Assembly: GCF_012273895.1 (NCBI RefSeq)
Contig: NC_052110.1
Span: 1,674,001-1,738,000, forward strand
Direction of reading: 5' to 3'
Length of the DNA: 64,000 bases
DNA from: Zerene cesonia
Taxonomy: Eukaryota; Arthropoda; Insecta; Lepidoptera; Pieridae
A model generated the notes under the pieces. It had not been told where the DNA came from, did no database searches, and was given only the letters and a program-made list of their open reading frames with translations. Positions 26,742-40,605 of this stretch are shown here, piece after piece. The translations under genes were made by a program, and so were the position numbers. The number at the start of each line of letters is the position of its first letter. Position 1 is the stretch's first letter.

Positions 26742-26796
26742 TCGTAGCGCTCGTAGCTCTCCGTAGCTCGTAGCGAATCGTAGAGTAACGTAGCAT
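26742..26796 (+). repeat. CGTAGC short repeat cluster
   Basis: CGTAG occurs six times within about 55 bp (for example CGTAGCGCTCGTAGC), a CpG-bearing array in AT-rich DNA. Confidence 0.7.
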
Positions 26797-26959
26797 CTAT
26801 CGTCTGTGAATCGCGTGATTTAAGATTCCCTTTCTTATCTCTGATTTTCAGAAAGATTTAGATATTGGAGTGGATAAGTTTTAAAATAAATGTGATTTTC
26901 GTATTTAATCTGTGAATTTATATTTGGCGAGACTTAACGTTAACTTCTTTTCAGTCTTA

Positions 26960-27037
26960 AAAATAAAATATAGTTTAAAAAAAACTAAAAAACACGCTTT
27001 TCAAGCACATCAAACTAAAAACTATAAAATAATTTTT
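26960..27037 (+). repeat. Copy of the CACGCTTTT repeat end at the edge of gap 3
   Basis: ATAGTTTAAAAAAAACTAAA then AAACACGCTTTTC, followed by a second AAACTAAAAACTATAAAAT, runs into the N block. It matches the inverted-repeat arm of G1 intron 2 apart from one A and the 3' side. Confidence 0.65.
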
Positions 27038-28037
27038 NNNNNNNNNNNNNNNNNNNNNNNNNNNNNNNNNNNNNNNNNNNNNNNNNNNNNNNNNNNNNNN
27101 NNNNNNNNNNNNNNNNNNNNNNNNNNNNNNNNNNNNNNNNNNNNNNNNNNNNNNNNNNNNNNNNNNNNNNNNNNNNNNNNNNNNNNNNNNNNNNNNNNNN
27201 NNNNNNNNNNNNNNNNNNNNNNNNNNNNNNNNNNNNNNNNNNNNNNNNNNNNNNNNNNNNNNNNNNNNNNNNNNNNNNNNNNNNNNNNNNNNNNNNNNNN
27301 NNNNNNNNNNNNNNNNNNNNNNNNNNNNNNNNNNNNNNNNNNNNNNNNNNNNNNNNNNNNNNNNNNNNNNNNNNNNNNNNNNNNNNNNNNNNNNNNNNNN
27401 NNNNNNNNNNNNNNNNNNNNNNNNNNNNNNNNNNNNNNNNNNNNNNNNNNNNNNNNNNNNNNNNNNNNNNNNNNNNNNNNNNNNNNNNNNNNNNNNNNNN
27501 NNNNNNNNNNNNNNNNNNNNNNNNNNNNNNNNNNNNNNNNNNNNNNNNNNNNNNNNNNNNNNNNNNNNNNNNNNNNNNNNNNNNNNNNNNNNNNNNNNNN
27601 NNNNNNNNNNNNNNNNNNNNNNNNNNNNNNNNNNNNNNNNNNNNNNNNNNNNNNNNNNNNNNNNNNNNNNNNNNNNNNNNNNNNNNNNNNNNNNNNNNNN
27701 NNNNNNNNNNNNNNNNNNNNNNNNNNNNNNNNNNNNNNNNNNNNNNNNNNNNNNNNNNNNNNNNNNNNNNNNNNNNNNNNNNNNNNNNNNNNNNNNNNNN
27801 NNNNNNNNNNNNNNNNNNNNNNNNNNNNNNNNNNNNNNNNNNNNNNNNNNNNNNNNNNNNNNNNNNNNNNNNNNNNNNNNNNNNNNNNNNNNNNNNNNNN
27901 NNNNNNNNNNNNNNNNNNNNNNNNNNNNNNNNNNNNNNNNNNNNNNNNNNNNNNNNNNNNNNNNNNNNNNNNNNNNNNNNNNNNNNNNNNNNNNNNNNNN
28001 NNNNNNNNNNNNNNNNNNNNNNNNNNNNNNNNNNNNN
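27038..28037. other. Assembly gap, 1000 N
   Basis: A fixed-size gap; the left flank is a copy of the CACGCTTTT repeat and a SINE begins about 90 bp to the right. Confidence 0.98.
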
Positions 28038-28123
28038 TACTAACATAGTTTTTAAGAATTAATTGTTACTAACAAAATGAGTCTGAGTTACTCGAAATTA
28101 AATAAAAATAATAATATGACATG

Positions 28124-28425
28124 CTCATCCTCATCAGCCCATACATGTTCCCACTACTGGGACACAGGGCTCCTGTGAGGGTTCAGGCCATAATCCACCA
28201 CGCTGGCCAAGTGCGGGTTTGGTAGTCACATGTCGTCGAACTTTTAATTCATTGACATGCCGGTTTCCTCACTATGTTTTCTTTCACCGATTTAAGCAGT
28301 GTTGATGTTATCTACATGTGCAGATAAATTGAAAAATCAATTTATTTCCTGCACGCTCGCCCGGTCTAGAACCCCTACTTATCGATTTTGAAGTGCGAGG
28401 TTCCCACCACTGAGCCACCATTGCA
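28124..28425 (-). mobile_element. tRNA-derived SINE, nearly full length
   Basis: On the minus strand: A box TGGCTCAGTGG (near 28407-28417), B box GGTTCTAGACC (28363-28373), the shared body, and a GAT-type tail at 28124-28135. It shows both promoter boxes and is the best copy here. It begins about 90 bp to the right of gap 3. Confidence 0.8.
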
Positions 28426-30224
28426 TTATATTTGAATTTCTTTTTCTTACAACTTGTTCAGATTTATTTAATACAATACCTCTTTTACGTTCTCGAAAAA
28501 AAAGTAAAAAAATTTCTAAATTTTTAAATTCAAATTTCACACCGTCACCTAATGTAATTTACTCTAGACATTGAAATAACCTGGTATATTTATCCAATAA
28601 GATATAAGATTAATTTAACCGTATACAATAACATACAAAATGGTCCATAAATCGTAAATTAAGTCCACATTTCAACCGCGTAACCCTTGAGAGCGTGTCG
28701 AAATCAACGCTGTTTTATTGTACGGAAAATGGTCAAAAAGACCGACGGAGACTCTTGCATGAATTGAAGTAGCAAGCAGCATCGAGGGCTTAAGTTATAA
28801 GAACTTTTTAGAAACACACATTCAGTTTCTTTTGTATATTAAAATTGTTAAGCTACTCATTAATCTAGGTACCAAATAAAAGTTAATAATTCTTAAAAAA
28901 TAAGTTTAGATTCTTGTATTGATAATTAAATTATTGTTATAATATGTTATACTATAAATGAATCCGAATTTAACACAGTATAGCGTAATAATTGTCCAAG
29001 ATTAAAAAATCTTTGTTAAGTTTAAACATGCAATAGATACATAAATTTTGTGTTTTTTGGTATACTTAATTTATTTAAAAAATGTTTTTTCTTGTATATA
29101 AAAAATCATTTATAATTTCAGAAAATACTTATTTCATGCAATTCCTGTAAATATGGAATAATATGATTTGTAACTCAACCGCTATTTGCTTGTTACTTAA
29201 ACAATAATATATTTATAAGAAATCAGTTCAAAGGAAACACAAAAGCGGTAAAAATATCAACGTCCTCCACAGAACCCTTGACCAGTTCCTGACGGTAAAT
29301 TTAGCATTTTTCCATTACCGGGGGTCGAAAAGACCCCTTCCGTTTGTCCATTCAGTGTTGTTCGTACTCTTATTATGGAAAATAGAAGGCGTTTTACCCT
29401 TTGGTCGTTTTATTATTTATTGTGAATGCGTGTAATATCAATAAATCGCCCTTTAAGCTCCATTAGCTTTGATTTTCTTGAGAAATATACGCAATTTTGG
29501 TAAATTATGTTCTCGTGTAAAAAACCAAAATCTAGTAGTTGTTTTCTCTTAATTCTTTCCTGAATTTATTCATACATTTGATAGTGCTGATACATTATTA
29601 ATACTCGAAGTTAATTTGATGAATAGATATTAATCTAATTAATAATTAGTACCTAATTGAGAATCTGGAACTATTTGTTAACGTCGGATAAAATTTATAT
29701 GAAATAGAAACACTAATGTATTAATATTAGGTACTTATTATCTGAAAAAGAGCACTTATAACTAGAAAACATTTTCCGGGCAGTATATTTTCACTGATAC
29801 ATTTACTCTTGACCTATATTATTAACATACAAAAGAATCCAGGTGTAGTATACTTAGGTGTGTTCCATATTTTTAAGTGAAATACAGTTAATTAGCCTCA
29901 ATAAAATTGGGTCAACTAGGAAATGTCAAGGGATTTCAGCTTGGAAATTAAAATCTTAGTGTTATTCAAATAAAATTATGGCGGAAATAAAACCACTGCA
30001 AAGCGACGGCATTGTATATTGAGAAATGGCTCGTTACCGCAGTGAACGGGTTGTTTTATAATTCAGGGTATATGCTACATAACCTTAACTATAATTTATG
30101 TATCCTGATTAATTAATTGATTAATTTCTAGTTCTGTCTTCAATAAGATTCTAAGATACTTTGTGTGAAATTCAGTACAGAGATATTTTGATACCTGAAA
30201 TGTACATAGCATAGTTTTTATGCT

Positions 30225-30278
30225 CGAAATCCCACTATAACGAAAACTGCAAGAGCGAAGCCGCGTGCGGAAAGCTAG
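30225..30278 (+). mobile_element. Helitron-like 3' end
   Basis: A short piece with hairpin GCGAAGCCGCGTGCGG and CTAG at 30275-30278. No 5' part is seen. Confidence 0.45.
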
Positions 30279-33200
30279 TAAAAAAATTATAAGGAGAAAT
30301 ATGAAATGACACATTATGTTATTATGTGCTAATAAAAAATATGAAAATTACATGCATTTACGGAGAAAATTTCAAAGTTCCTGGATACATTAATCATCTC
30401 AGTGGCATGCTTTAAAATATGAGATGGTAATTAATATGTTCCCGTCGTCTCCGGTCCCAAAGTTCGCTTCTCATTAAGACGACATTAAACATCCACGAGC
30501 ATATTGTAAGAGAAAAACCCGCAATATTATGAAAGACTATGATGATTAGTATGCATAATAAATTGAAGGCTGCTTCCATGATAAGTTTGTATCGAACTGT
30601 TCAGCACATTAAAGGTAGGAAAAATAGGTATCCAAATAGCCTATTCGTCGAATTCGTCAAACTCTCCGTAAACTTAGAGAAGCATATTAATTTTTCTGCA
30701 TTTTATTTAAGCACAGTAATAATAGCTCTATGATACAAAACCACTATTTAATTTATAGTTTACTATACACATACAAACTCACACAATATCTACTAACAAA
30801 CAAGGCCCTAAACAGTACTTCGTTATGTAAATCCCAAACAATATCGCACAAAACCCAATCGTAATGAGAAACCTGCAAATACCGGTCCCATTTGCCTACC
30901 CTTAATCTGCCTGCATTTTACGCGACCAAAGGCAATATCTGTCAATGTCCTTATCAATAAATTGTGGATGTTTAAAGCGAATGACGTCGTTTGACGATTT
31001 GAGTCGGGCGCGTAATCCCTGGTCTATTGGGCCCCATCTGCATTGCAAGGGTTAAGTCGGGACAAATAGACCATTTGCAAATAATAAGACGCAATGAAAG
31101 AATACATTATTGGAGGGTTAGGAACGTCTGGTGGAAATGGAGTTGTAGTACGTGGAGGAAGATAAAGTTTGCTAGATAATTTGTTTATTGCGTTAATGTC
31201 AATACATTTAAATACTTTAATATGAAATTTTTGAGTTCAATTAATTTAATATTATTAATTTAATGTGTTCAAACTACTATCGCTTTAGTATATACTAGCT
31301 TGTTTTAAATATTTTATCAATTACGTCAACAATTGTAAGCATTGGCTCTGAAGTATTATAATTTTAGTTATGGTAAAGATTCGAATTATAATACGAAATT
31401 TTGCATTTTGTAATATATGTCAGAAATTTCCCTATCTTTAAGAAGCTAATTAATATTCTTATCAACATATATAGTTAACGCTAGTTCGAATTTCAAACTC
31501 GGCCAGCTGTAAATAACATGTCAGGATATAGCCCGCCATTGCTCCCCGGAAATGCCGCCATAACGGAAGCAACCGGAAGTCAATGCAATAATTATTAATT
31601 GCTTAAGATTCGCGCCTTAAGACATCGCACAGCGGGCGGCCTCAGTGATTAAATTTATATACAGAATTTATATTATATTTAGTGTTCTACAAAGAAATAT
31701 AAACATTTGAATTAAAAGGATAATGTTTGTTACATAGATTCTTAAAAATAAAGTTTAAAATAGGATTCTTCGTATTTAATGTTCATTTTGTTTTTTAATT
31801 ATTAAAATTTAAATAGGACTGTGACCATATGATTTAAATATTATGAACCCAAATAAATGCAGTCAACGTCTAACGGAGTTAGTTAAGGAAAGGTAAATGC
31901 TATAAAAATTTATAAGGAATGCTTTGTTCGCGAACTCTCAAATGAATACAATTGATATATTACTCGGAAGATATAAAGGTAGTGTCGTGTGTCGTAACAC
32001 ATCATTAATCTCAGATCTATGTGACATTTAATTACCTAAAACACCATATATTTGGGCATTCTTCCGTCCCTTAGTATGGGAGATGGCCCGATCGTGCAAA
32101 ACTAACTCCAATATTTGCTTAGCGAAATTATACTTTAACTTGTATGGCGTAAGGTTTTGCGAGTTTGCAAAACAGGATTGGTCTTTAATGGTAATTAATA
32201 TCGTCTTTCTTATTGCTTCACGCCTAAGATTTTATTGTTTCTTGGCCTTATTATTGCGTTTGTGTTGACTTTGTTGCTTTATACCATGTTCTACATTTTG
32301 GAAACAGCTAAATGAAATCCACCAAGCATTTCTAATATTCTAGTTCTACGCTAATCTTATATTAATATTATTTCGTTGCACGCATAAAAATATATTTAAA
32401 TGATCTGTGGATAATGTTGCTAATTGTGCAGTTACACCTGTGTCTAGATTAAGTAGTGTTGTACTGTTTGTTATCACAAATAAAGAGAAATAAAATGTTA
32501 TACAGTAAAAGTAGATTTGCCCTGATCTTGCATAAACCCATCTCCGCACTCACGTAAGAACTCAACAACTCACGTCAGCGGAAAACTCGCTGCAAAACTG
32601 ATTTATTTAAAATTCCCGGTATTGTACACACGTTGATAAATACCAGGACATTTCACAGTCTGGCGATCACTTTGCCCGCGATAAAAGCACAATGGATGCA
32701 CTATTTTAGTACTAATGTTAGGAATTTGTTGATGACATGAAACTTTGCATTTCAGGAAGCACTAAGTTAGTGTGTTTTTGTAGAACAGAGCTTATTTTCG
32801 TACATTGTTTCGTTTACTGCTTTTGTATATGTTTACTAGCTACAGCGTGATGAGGTAACATTTATGGGAAACTATATTGAGCCCGTGGCTTGGTTTGCGT
32901 TTATTTTTATCTTCTTTATAGCGTTATTGTGATATCATAAGCATAAAGCTTTTTTTTATTTTTCCTGTATAAAGGGTTTTTTTTGAATAGTTAATAATTT
33001 TATTTTATAAAAATGATATGCAGCGTGCATATTCATTCCATTCATATTTCGCAAATTAGATCAATTGGCAAATTTTACAATAAATTTAATCAAAATCTGC
33101 ACATCATTTTACAACGTTAAATTAAATATCTATCTTTAAATGCACTGTGTAGTAAAACGAAACAAAATTAATTTCTAAGCGACATCACAACATGCAATAA

Positions 33201-35099
33201 TAAATAAATAATGAATCCATGTTAGAAGAAATTAAAATTATTTTAAAAAAATCTTGACAATTAAATATATAAGAGAATAGCTATTGGCTTTCCGCTAATT
33301 GTACAACAAATTTTAGCCATCTTCATTAGGCAACAGATAAGATAAAACAAAATGGAAAAGTGTGTACAACTCACTATTCATTCCCTTATACACGCAAGCA
33401 GCACAATAAAACCCTTTCTACTGGTTACCAATCGTAAATTTATCTCCGAACCTATTAGTTCGATAAAATTCAACTAAAACGATAAATATACTAGACTTTG
33501 ACGAATCACCGGTTTCCCTCGCAAGGAATACCAATACATATTTAAGTTTGCCGTGAATTTCTAGTTCGAAAATAAAACACAGCTTTACTGCATTGACATA
33601 GAGCTGTTTTAGCACTGGTAGGTTTTTAGAACTCGTTGTAAAAGTGGTGAAATTTTTGTATCTGTGTCACTTGGGAGCGTTTTGTCCGAACTAAACTTAT
33701 TTACTGGCGCCCATTGAATAAAACATTAGGCAAAGAAATATGTACATGAATTGAGATGGTTGTTTCGCGTTATAAATGATGTTATAGACTATTAGTAACG
33801 GCAGATTGGTTTTTTATCATTTCCATAAAGAAGAATTTATGGGAATTAATATTTATTAATCACATTAGCGTCAGTTAAGAGATTTGTTTTCTGAAATTCC
33901 GATTAGTCTTTTGGCGAATTATACATTTATAAATGTGCTTCTTGCAAGCCTGGCCTGCAATTTTATAAAAAATTGCTTATTTCCTTCCAGATCAGAAAAT
34001 GACCTTTTATACGAATAACCAAACCAATGTTTCCATATACTATTTTCCCATCTTACGTACGAATTCTAGAAGGTTCCTTCGCATAACAGATCAAAGGTAT
34101 TCTTAAGCAAGCGTAGTGCAACTGTAAGACACAAGAGCTAATTCTATTACCCAATACGAGTAGGCGGTACAAGGGTGTTCAGTTAGCATACATTACGTCT
34201 GTTAGCTCAACACTAATCCAATAATTCAAGTCTACTTGTTTTGAAATACAACATATTACATACAAAATAGCATAGCAATTTATCATTGAGTAGTGGTGTT
34301 GTGTTAATAGAATTTTTGCCCAATAATGTACGTTTTCTCATACATAGCAGTAATTATAGTTTTGCGAAGATTTTTTCAGTTTGTTCTTTATATACTTTGC
34401 ACGCCGTGAATGGATACCGTTACGCTGAACAAAGGAAAAAAGGGTTAATTTTTTTTACATTAAATTACTGGTCTAAAATACATATCATTGTTAATATAAA
34501 CTGCAAGTCCAAAAACTGGAAAATGTGATGTGTTTAATTTTTATGTGTACGAGGAAGGTTGTCCAAAACTAGGAAAAATAGACACATGAAACACACAGAA
34601 TTGATTATTTAGAATAAAGATATACAAAATATGGACCACTTAATATTATAACATAACAATATTCAAACAAATTCGATCGGAGCGTGAAATTGATTCGCTG
34701 TTTGTTTCTATATCCAAAGGCCAAATTGTAATTGAGTGATTTTCTGGTTTATTTTTGTCGTCTGTGACAGCGACGGCCTGAGGCGGTATTTGTTTAGGTT
34801 TCATAGAATACACGCGACTTTTTAATTTGTTTTGAGTATTGGGTTTGACAATTTGAAGACCAATTGGTGCAGTCGTAGATATTATACAAATATAGAAAGC
34901 ATGAGCCAATTAACTTTTCGATATGTTTCTCACGCTGTTAGTTGGCAAAAGTTAAGACTGCCTCGATATCCAATATAAACTAACCTGAAGTTACGTATAG
35001 ATAAAGATAGTACAGAGCAAACGATTAACTGTATAGAAAATAGTGATCATTCTTTGTTAATATTTATACATATTCGAAGTGGAAATGGGTTTTCTATGA

Positions 35100-35116
35100 T
35101 TGAGAGAGAGAGAGAT
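35100..35116. repeat. (GA)n microsatellite
   Basis: Seven to eight GA units. Confidence 0.8.
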
Positions 35117-36689
35117 GATTCATGAAGATAAAAACTGAACGTAAGAACGCTATAACTCGACTAGGTTGACTGGACATCAAATTAAAACTGTTAACAAACA
35201 TCCAGCACAGATTATAGTTAACGAAAAGCCTTTACGATTCCATAAACCGTACCTGATGCGGATCACGTGTAAGCGTTAAAATTTGAACGTTAAACGGTTA
35301 GTGGCAATAACGCGGCGTCAGTTAGGGAACTGTGGGTCTCAACTCTAAAGGATACTAGATATCGTATGTAAGAATGTTAATATTTCCATGTAAGCAGCTA
35401 TTGTCATAATACTATCATCGTTTTATTCATCATAGTCATCGTAAAGTATAATTGTTGAAGTTGAGTTATATACTGTTTGTTAAAATAAAATTCAATGTTG
35501 TTTCTAATACTCTGTGTAAACAATTGTTTTGATAATCTTATATCACCATCACTGTTATATTTAAAACGTTAATAATGGATATTTGTATTTTATTCATAAA
35601 TATTCTGGCATAAAAGGAGTTACACAATTGAATATTTTAGCTTGATGAACATGGTCATAACACCAGCGCACGAGGCACGCTTAAGGACATGGCTTGCGGC
35701 ATCCAGTTTACAATAAATCTGTTTGGGAAACAGTTTTATGCCCTCTAACGCGATATAACTGTTTAACACGCTTTATACCGCCGTACACATGAATAAGTTT
35801 AATCGATGTGATTTTATAGTTGACCGCCTTTTATATTGCAGTTTATGATTGTCATTTGCGTAGTGTTTTTAAATTCACTGATTTATAGTGCCGTTCAGTA
35901 TAGCAGCTATTTATAAATACCGTATTTTTAGGCTATATGTTGTGGTTGTGAATAACCTGAAAATATGGCGCGGGTTTTACGATGCTACAAGGATACTGAC
36001 CAAAACCTTCATTTACAATCACTTTTTTAACAATGAATTTATAAATTATTTTCTTGCGATTGATTTTACATTTCAATATTTTTTAAAACAATTAGTAAGA
36101 CAATATACATAGAGTAATCAAAAATAACAGAAATATTACATTCATTATGATATCAAGCAAAATACCAAGATACTACCATATTATAATACGCCATACATTA
36201 GTTATTATTGTAACAACCATTCTTACAAACGACTAACTCGCAGTGGCCAACATATTATGAATTAATAAATTTTAATACATATATTTTCTGTTTACCTAAC
36301 AAAACATTATACCATATCATTATATACATACATACATATTGCTACGCTTAAAATTCAAAGTAAAACATTCGTGCAAACGCCGCGTCACCGTACATGATGT
36401 CCAAGAAATAAAAATAGCGAAGTTCGTAGAAAAATGCTAAATAGACGTGCACGCGAATCCTATACCTACATTAATCATAAATTTCGCTGCTCCATGCATT
36501 TAGAGTTCATCGAATCCGTATTTCGATTTTAGAGACACGCTTTATAGCGAACTGAATATCTTGGCAGTGCGAAGAATGGAGACTGAAAGAAATATAGTTT
36601 TAAAGCAAGGAGATGATTGCACTCTCCTGGTATATGTTATGACATAATTATATTTATAAAATTTATGCAACCGGAGTTAATAGAACATG

Positions 36690-36842
36690 TCTTTTTTATG
36701 TCATAGCGGGCAAGTGAGTTAGTGGTTGCCACCGCCCATTAACATTCGCAGAGATAGTGCCTCTGCGAATGCGCTGCCTACTTTAAAGGGACAAGAGAAT
36801 AGATAAAGATTGACGATTGGAAAGAAGTAATGGACTATGGAA
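36690..36842 (+). mobile_element. Metulj-like SINE, partial
   Basis: TTTTTTATGTCATAGCGGGC, GGTTGCCACCGCCCATTAAC and TGCCTCTGCGAATGCGCTGC. The tail is lost after the purine-rich stretch. Confidence 0.6.
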
Positions 36843-39139
36843 ATAGTATATAGTATAGTCTTAGGGTCCCTTTATATTCGGTTTTATGTACTAAGAGCAG
36901 AAGAAGATTTTTTATTATAATACAAGATGTGTCCTAAAAAATCATACAATATTAGGTATAATTCTTTAAGACATATCCTGAGCATCGTATCTCCGTGTCA
37001 AGGAAATGCACAAGTCTAGTTCCACACTCGGAATGTAACTTACACTAATGTTCTTGGACTTGCTCTCGCTCCAACTTCCAGAATTTAATATTGCTTATGA
37101 CACGTTTGTTTTGCATACTCCTTAACTGCACGCCTGTCTTCACCTCGTTTATTGCAACTTCCACTAAGTATGTAAATATATTATTTCCGAAGTTTCCGAA
37201 GACGGAAATCTTGGCTGAAATAGTGATCTTTATAGGTATGATTGACTATTAAAAAGTCTTTTGTTATACTTCTTTTGGAATGTGGAAAGATACACACTAA
37301 TAGTGAAGACTATTATAATGTAATTCTCCGCAATTGCCTACATCATCATCAGTCTGTATATGTTCCCACTGCTGGGACACAGGCCTCCTATGAGAGTTCA
37401 GGCGATAAACAACCACGCGAGCCAATTGCGGCTTGGCATATGTCACATGTCGTGAAACTTTATCATAATCAGGTACTTTTTAACATTCATGTGATTGATA
37501 TAAAATATATACTAGTGTGTAATATTTCAGATGTGAAATATTTGAATTGTGCCTAAAGTAAAACTTATTCATTAGTTGCTTCATAAAATCCTTCCTCTAA
37601 TTATGACAGAAGCAAGCATTTTAATGCCCTTTTCCCCATTGACTTAAAGCGTAAAAATTTAAAACACATTGTTTTGAAATAAATTATAAAACAGTGTTTA
37701 ACAAAAGCTAATTAAATCAATTCATAATTACATTTAGCTGGTCTATCAAAGAGCACAATATCACCATTTATTGACACAAATCCACGTAAACCACACGAGC
37801 AAATATCATGAAATATTTTATCAGTTAATTAATCTCTTTACACAAATCATGTTTACAAACCGCATTCGACATTCAAAAGGCATATTTGTATTGAATAAGC
37901 CATACATTCTGCATTTGGTTAGATAGGTAACCAATGTAAAGTGATCCCTGGGTGTTTTGAATTTCAACTCTAAGCTGTTGAATTTAAGAGCTATTTCACT
38001 CGATGTAAGTAACAATTAGTTCCCTTTGATGTATCAGCGTACCTTTGACACAAAGTTCGATGAATATTATCAGAGACTGAAGACTGGTTATTACGATAAG
38101 GTTAAATATTCTAAAGCTCTTGCCTTTAATAGATGCATTTTTGTTTTCAAGTTTGTATTGAAATCAAGCAGTTTTATGTCTTTGATTTTTATTACAATAA
38201 GAGATGGGAGAGCCTTAATAGTAGGTATTATTTTGTAGCCATTAACGTATAGGAGAAGTACTTACAACAAATACGAATGAGTTTCGAAACGTTTTACATA
38301 CACATGAAATTGTGGCAAAAAACAATTATAATTTGATTAAAAAATAATTAAACAATTTTATGAATGAAAAACTTTCCAACAGGAGTTTTATACCAATTTG
38401 TAAGGTTGTTTTTATTTTCGATAGATTTTTATAGTTTTCTTTGTACATCCACTATTATAATATTTAAATTTTGTAATTAATTCGTATACATTAGCTGCAA
38501 ACGAGATACGATTAGTTAACCTCAAAACATACGTATTCGCAAACACAGGATCCCAGCCTGAGGCTATAATTGACTAAGTGTATGGTAGCGTGGTGTACAA
38601 ACGCACTTGTGTTTAAATAACGTTTGGAACGTATTAAATTATCATTCTCTATGAGATACGTTATAAATAGCTAGAGGAAATGTTGTCGAAACCTTTACAA
38701 GCAATAATAACATTTTTACAGACAGTTAGCAACATTTGAATAAACTAAACAAGCTCAGATGTAAGCACAAATGATAGATAATGTTATTAAAATAAGCGTT
38801 AAATAGCTATCAGCAACTTTATCAGTAACTTTATTTAGTCGTGAAACTGGCCCTTAATCTATGACTGCGATACATTTAAAATGATGATGCCCTTTTTTCA
38901 TCATTGTTTTAATACAAATACGTGAACGTACTAGTTTTAGTTTCAAGGTTTAGTTCTTAGAAGAAATAAACAAAGAAATTGTCAGATAGAACGCAGCAGG
39001 CTGATCAACTTGTCTGTAAAAAAATAGATTACTGGAGCAGATGTGTAAATGCACCCACCCCATACCCAAATCGACACTGGTCCTCACGCCTTAACTTATT
39101 AACTTGAATGACTATTCTCTTATTAAACTTCTATTTTAA
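36843..39139. other. Gene-free stretch
   Basis: Apart from the SINE tail at 37.4 kb, no feature is recognised. Confidence 0.5.
37342..37460 (-). mobile_element. tRNA-type SINE, tail half
   Basis: TATGTTCCCACTGCTGGGAC and the following body match the tail half of the SINE. The A/B box half is missing. Confidence 0.65.
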
Positions 39140-39299
39140 TCTCTATATGTAAAATTCTCGTGTCAGTTAGTTATCATACTCCTCTGAAACGGCTGGAACG
39201 ATATCATATGCATATCAGGTCTGAGTATCAGATAACATCTATTTTTCATACCCCCAAATGATAAGAGTAATTAAGAATAGTGTTTGCCTAGTCAGCTAG
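39140..39299 (+). mobile_element. Helitron-like element, first of an abutting pair
   Basis: Starts TCTATATGTAAAATTCTCG and ends GTCAGCTAG at 39299. The interior is shortened and the hairpin has decayed. Confidence 0.55.
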
Positions 39300-39517
39300 T
39301 CCTATCCTAATGATATTATAAATGCGAAAGTTTGTGGGGATGGATGTATGTGAATGTGTGTATGTTTGCTACTCTTTCACTCAAAAACCATTGAACCGAT
39401 TGCAATGAAATTTGATACGTAGATAGCTGGACAACTGGAATAACGCATAGCCAACTTTTTATCCCAATATTCATACGGGTTACAGACTTACGCGTGTGAA
39501 ACCGCGGGGCGCAGCTA
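39300..39517 (+). mobile_element. Helitron-like element, second of an abutting pair
   Basis: Begins within TCCTATCCTAATGATATTAT directly after the CTAG of the first copy and ends with hairpin and CTAG at 39514-39517. This end-to-TC junction is what Helitron insertion at a CTAG|T site would leave. Confidence 0.68.
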
Positions 39518-40109
39518 GTAGTTTATAAATCCTCATATGCAGCTTATATTATGCTCAATAAATGCGTCAACAAATTATAAGCTTACTATTAAGCTAGCCA
39601 TCCTAACACCACATGCATCATAACAAATTCCAGGCTAATCTCGGCTATAATGTTTATTATAACTGAACATTAATCCTTTACGAAATTAGCCTCATAAACT
39701 AAAACAATATAATAGTTTATTACGACTTTGGCCTGAGGATAATGCCACCGAATGTGATACTGTATAACGTTACCTATTACGTCTTGAATTTATGTCATAT
39801 AATTAAATTAATTAAGCCATTATGATTATAAGTATAGTTTGGAAACGAAGACGATAGGAGAATTTCAAGAATTTTATACGAATTTTTGCATTTTTACTAA
39901 ATTTACATTCATTCTAATTTTATTATTTATAAAATTGAAATAAAACGACTTTAGCATTTATGTATTTCAATTTATTAAAGACGTAACATAATACTAATCA
40001 ATCGGTCTATATAAAATAAATGGTGAACAATAAAAGAAATGATGAATAGTTTCATTCAAATTAACACTTGATGATGCCAGCATAAATATATAAGCAACTG
40101 GACGCTCGC

Positions 40110-40285
40110 CTCGATATCAAGATTCCTGTTTAATCCTACGAGAGCATCGGGATAAAGAGTATCCTATCACCCAAGTCAGCTCATACCCTATCAATATACC
40201 AAATTTCATCAAAATCCGTTCAAGTGATTCAGCGTGATTGACGAACAAACATCCAAACAACATTCACATTTATAATATTAGTGTA
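40110..40285 (-). mobile_element. Degraded Helitron-like element
   Basis: Body with AAATTTCATCAAAATCCGTTC and 5' end (minus strand) ACTAATATTATAAATGTG near 40285. The hairpin end is not clear. Confidence 0.45.
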
Positions 40286-40605
40286 GTATAATATTAATAT
40301 AGCATCAAACATGCTCAAACAACGATATATAAATATAAATCCTATCAAAGAAAATTATTTTCTTTGGTTGAAAAGTTAATATACTACAAATTAAATCTAC
40401 ATACATCAGCAATAAAGCATAGGGATTCCAAATTGCCTCAATACTCATAAAACAGGCTAATATCAGGCAGGCTATAATCAGTAGTTTGTGATACATGCAT
40501 GAAATTTCAGCTGTCGTTAATACAAAACTAGTTAAGTAATATTTCAAAACAAAAAGGATAAATTATTAGAACACAGAATCAACGAAAGTGTTATGTGCAT
40601 AGGAT

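Larger units (their letters stand above)
20716..26959. other. Gene-free stretch with CpG-rich islands at 25.0 and 25.6 kb
   Basis: 24930-25085 contains the palindromes CCGGCGCCGG (24954-24963) and ACGCGTCGACGCGT (24966-24979) and a GTCAAAG/CTTTGAC inverted pair. 25545-25660 contains a TGACGTCA site (25627-25634). The rest is AT-rich with no gene seen; the 145-codon frame near 22.8-23.2 kb starts with GTG and has no domain. Confidence 0.45.
28426..36689. other. Gene-free stretch with candidate conserved islands
   Basis: No gene found. Islands at 29255-29470, 30925-31090 and 31495-31650 (the last with ACCGGAAGTC and TTAATTGCTTAAG) differ from the repeats in composition. 35270-35340 is a shorter one. 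The remaining sequence is AT-rich. Confidence 0.45.
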
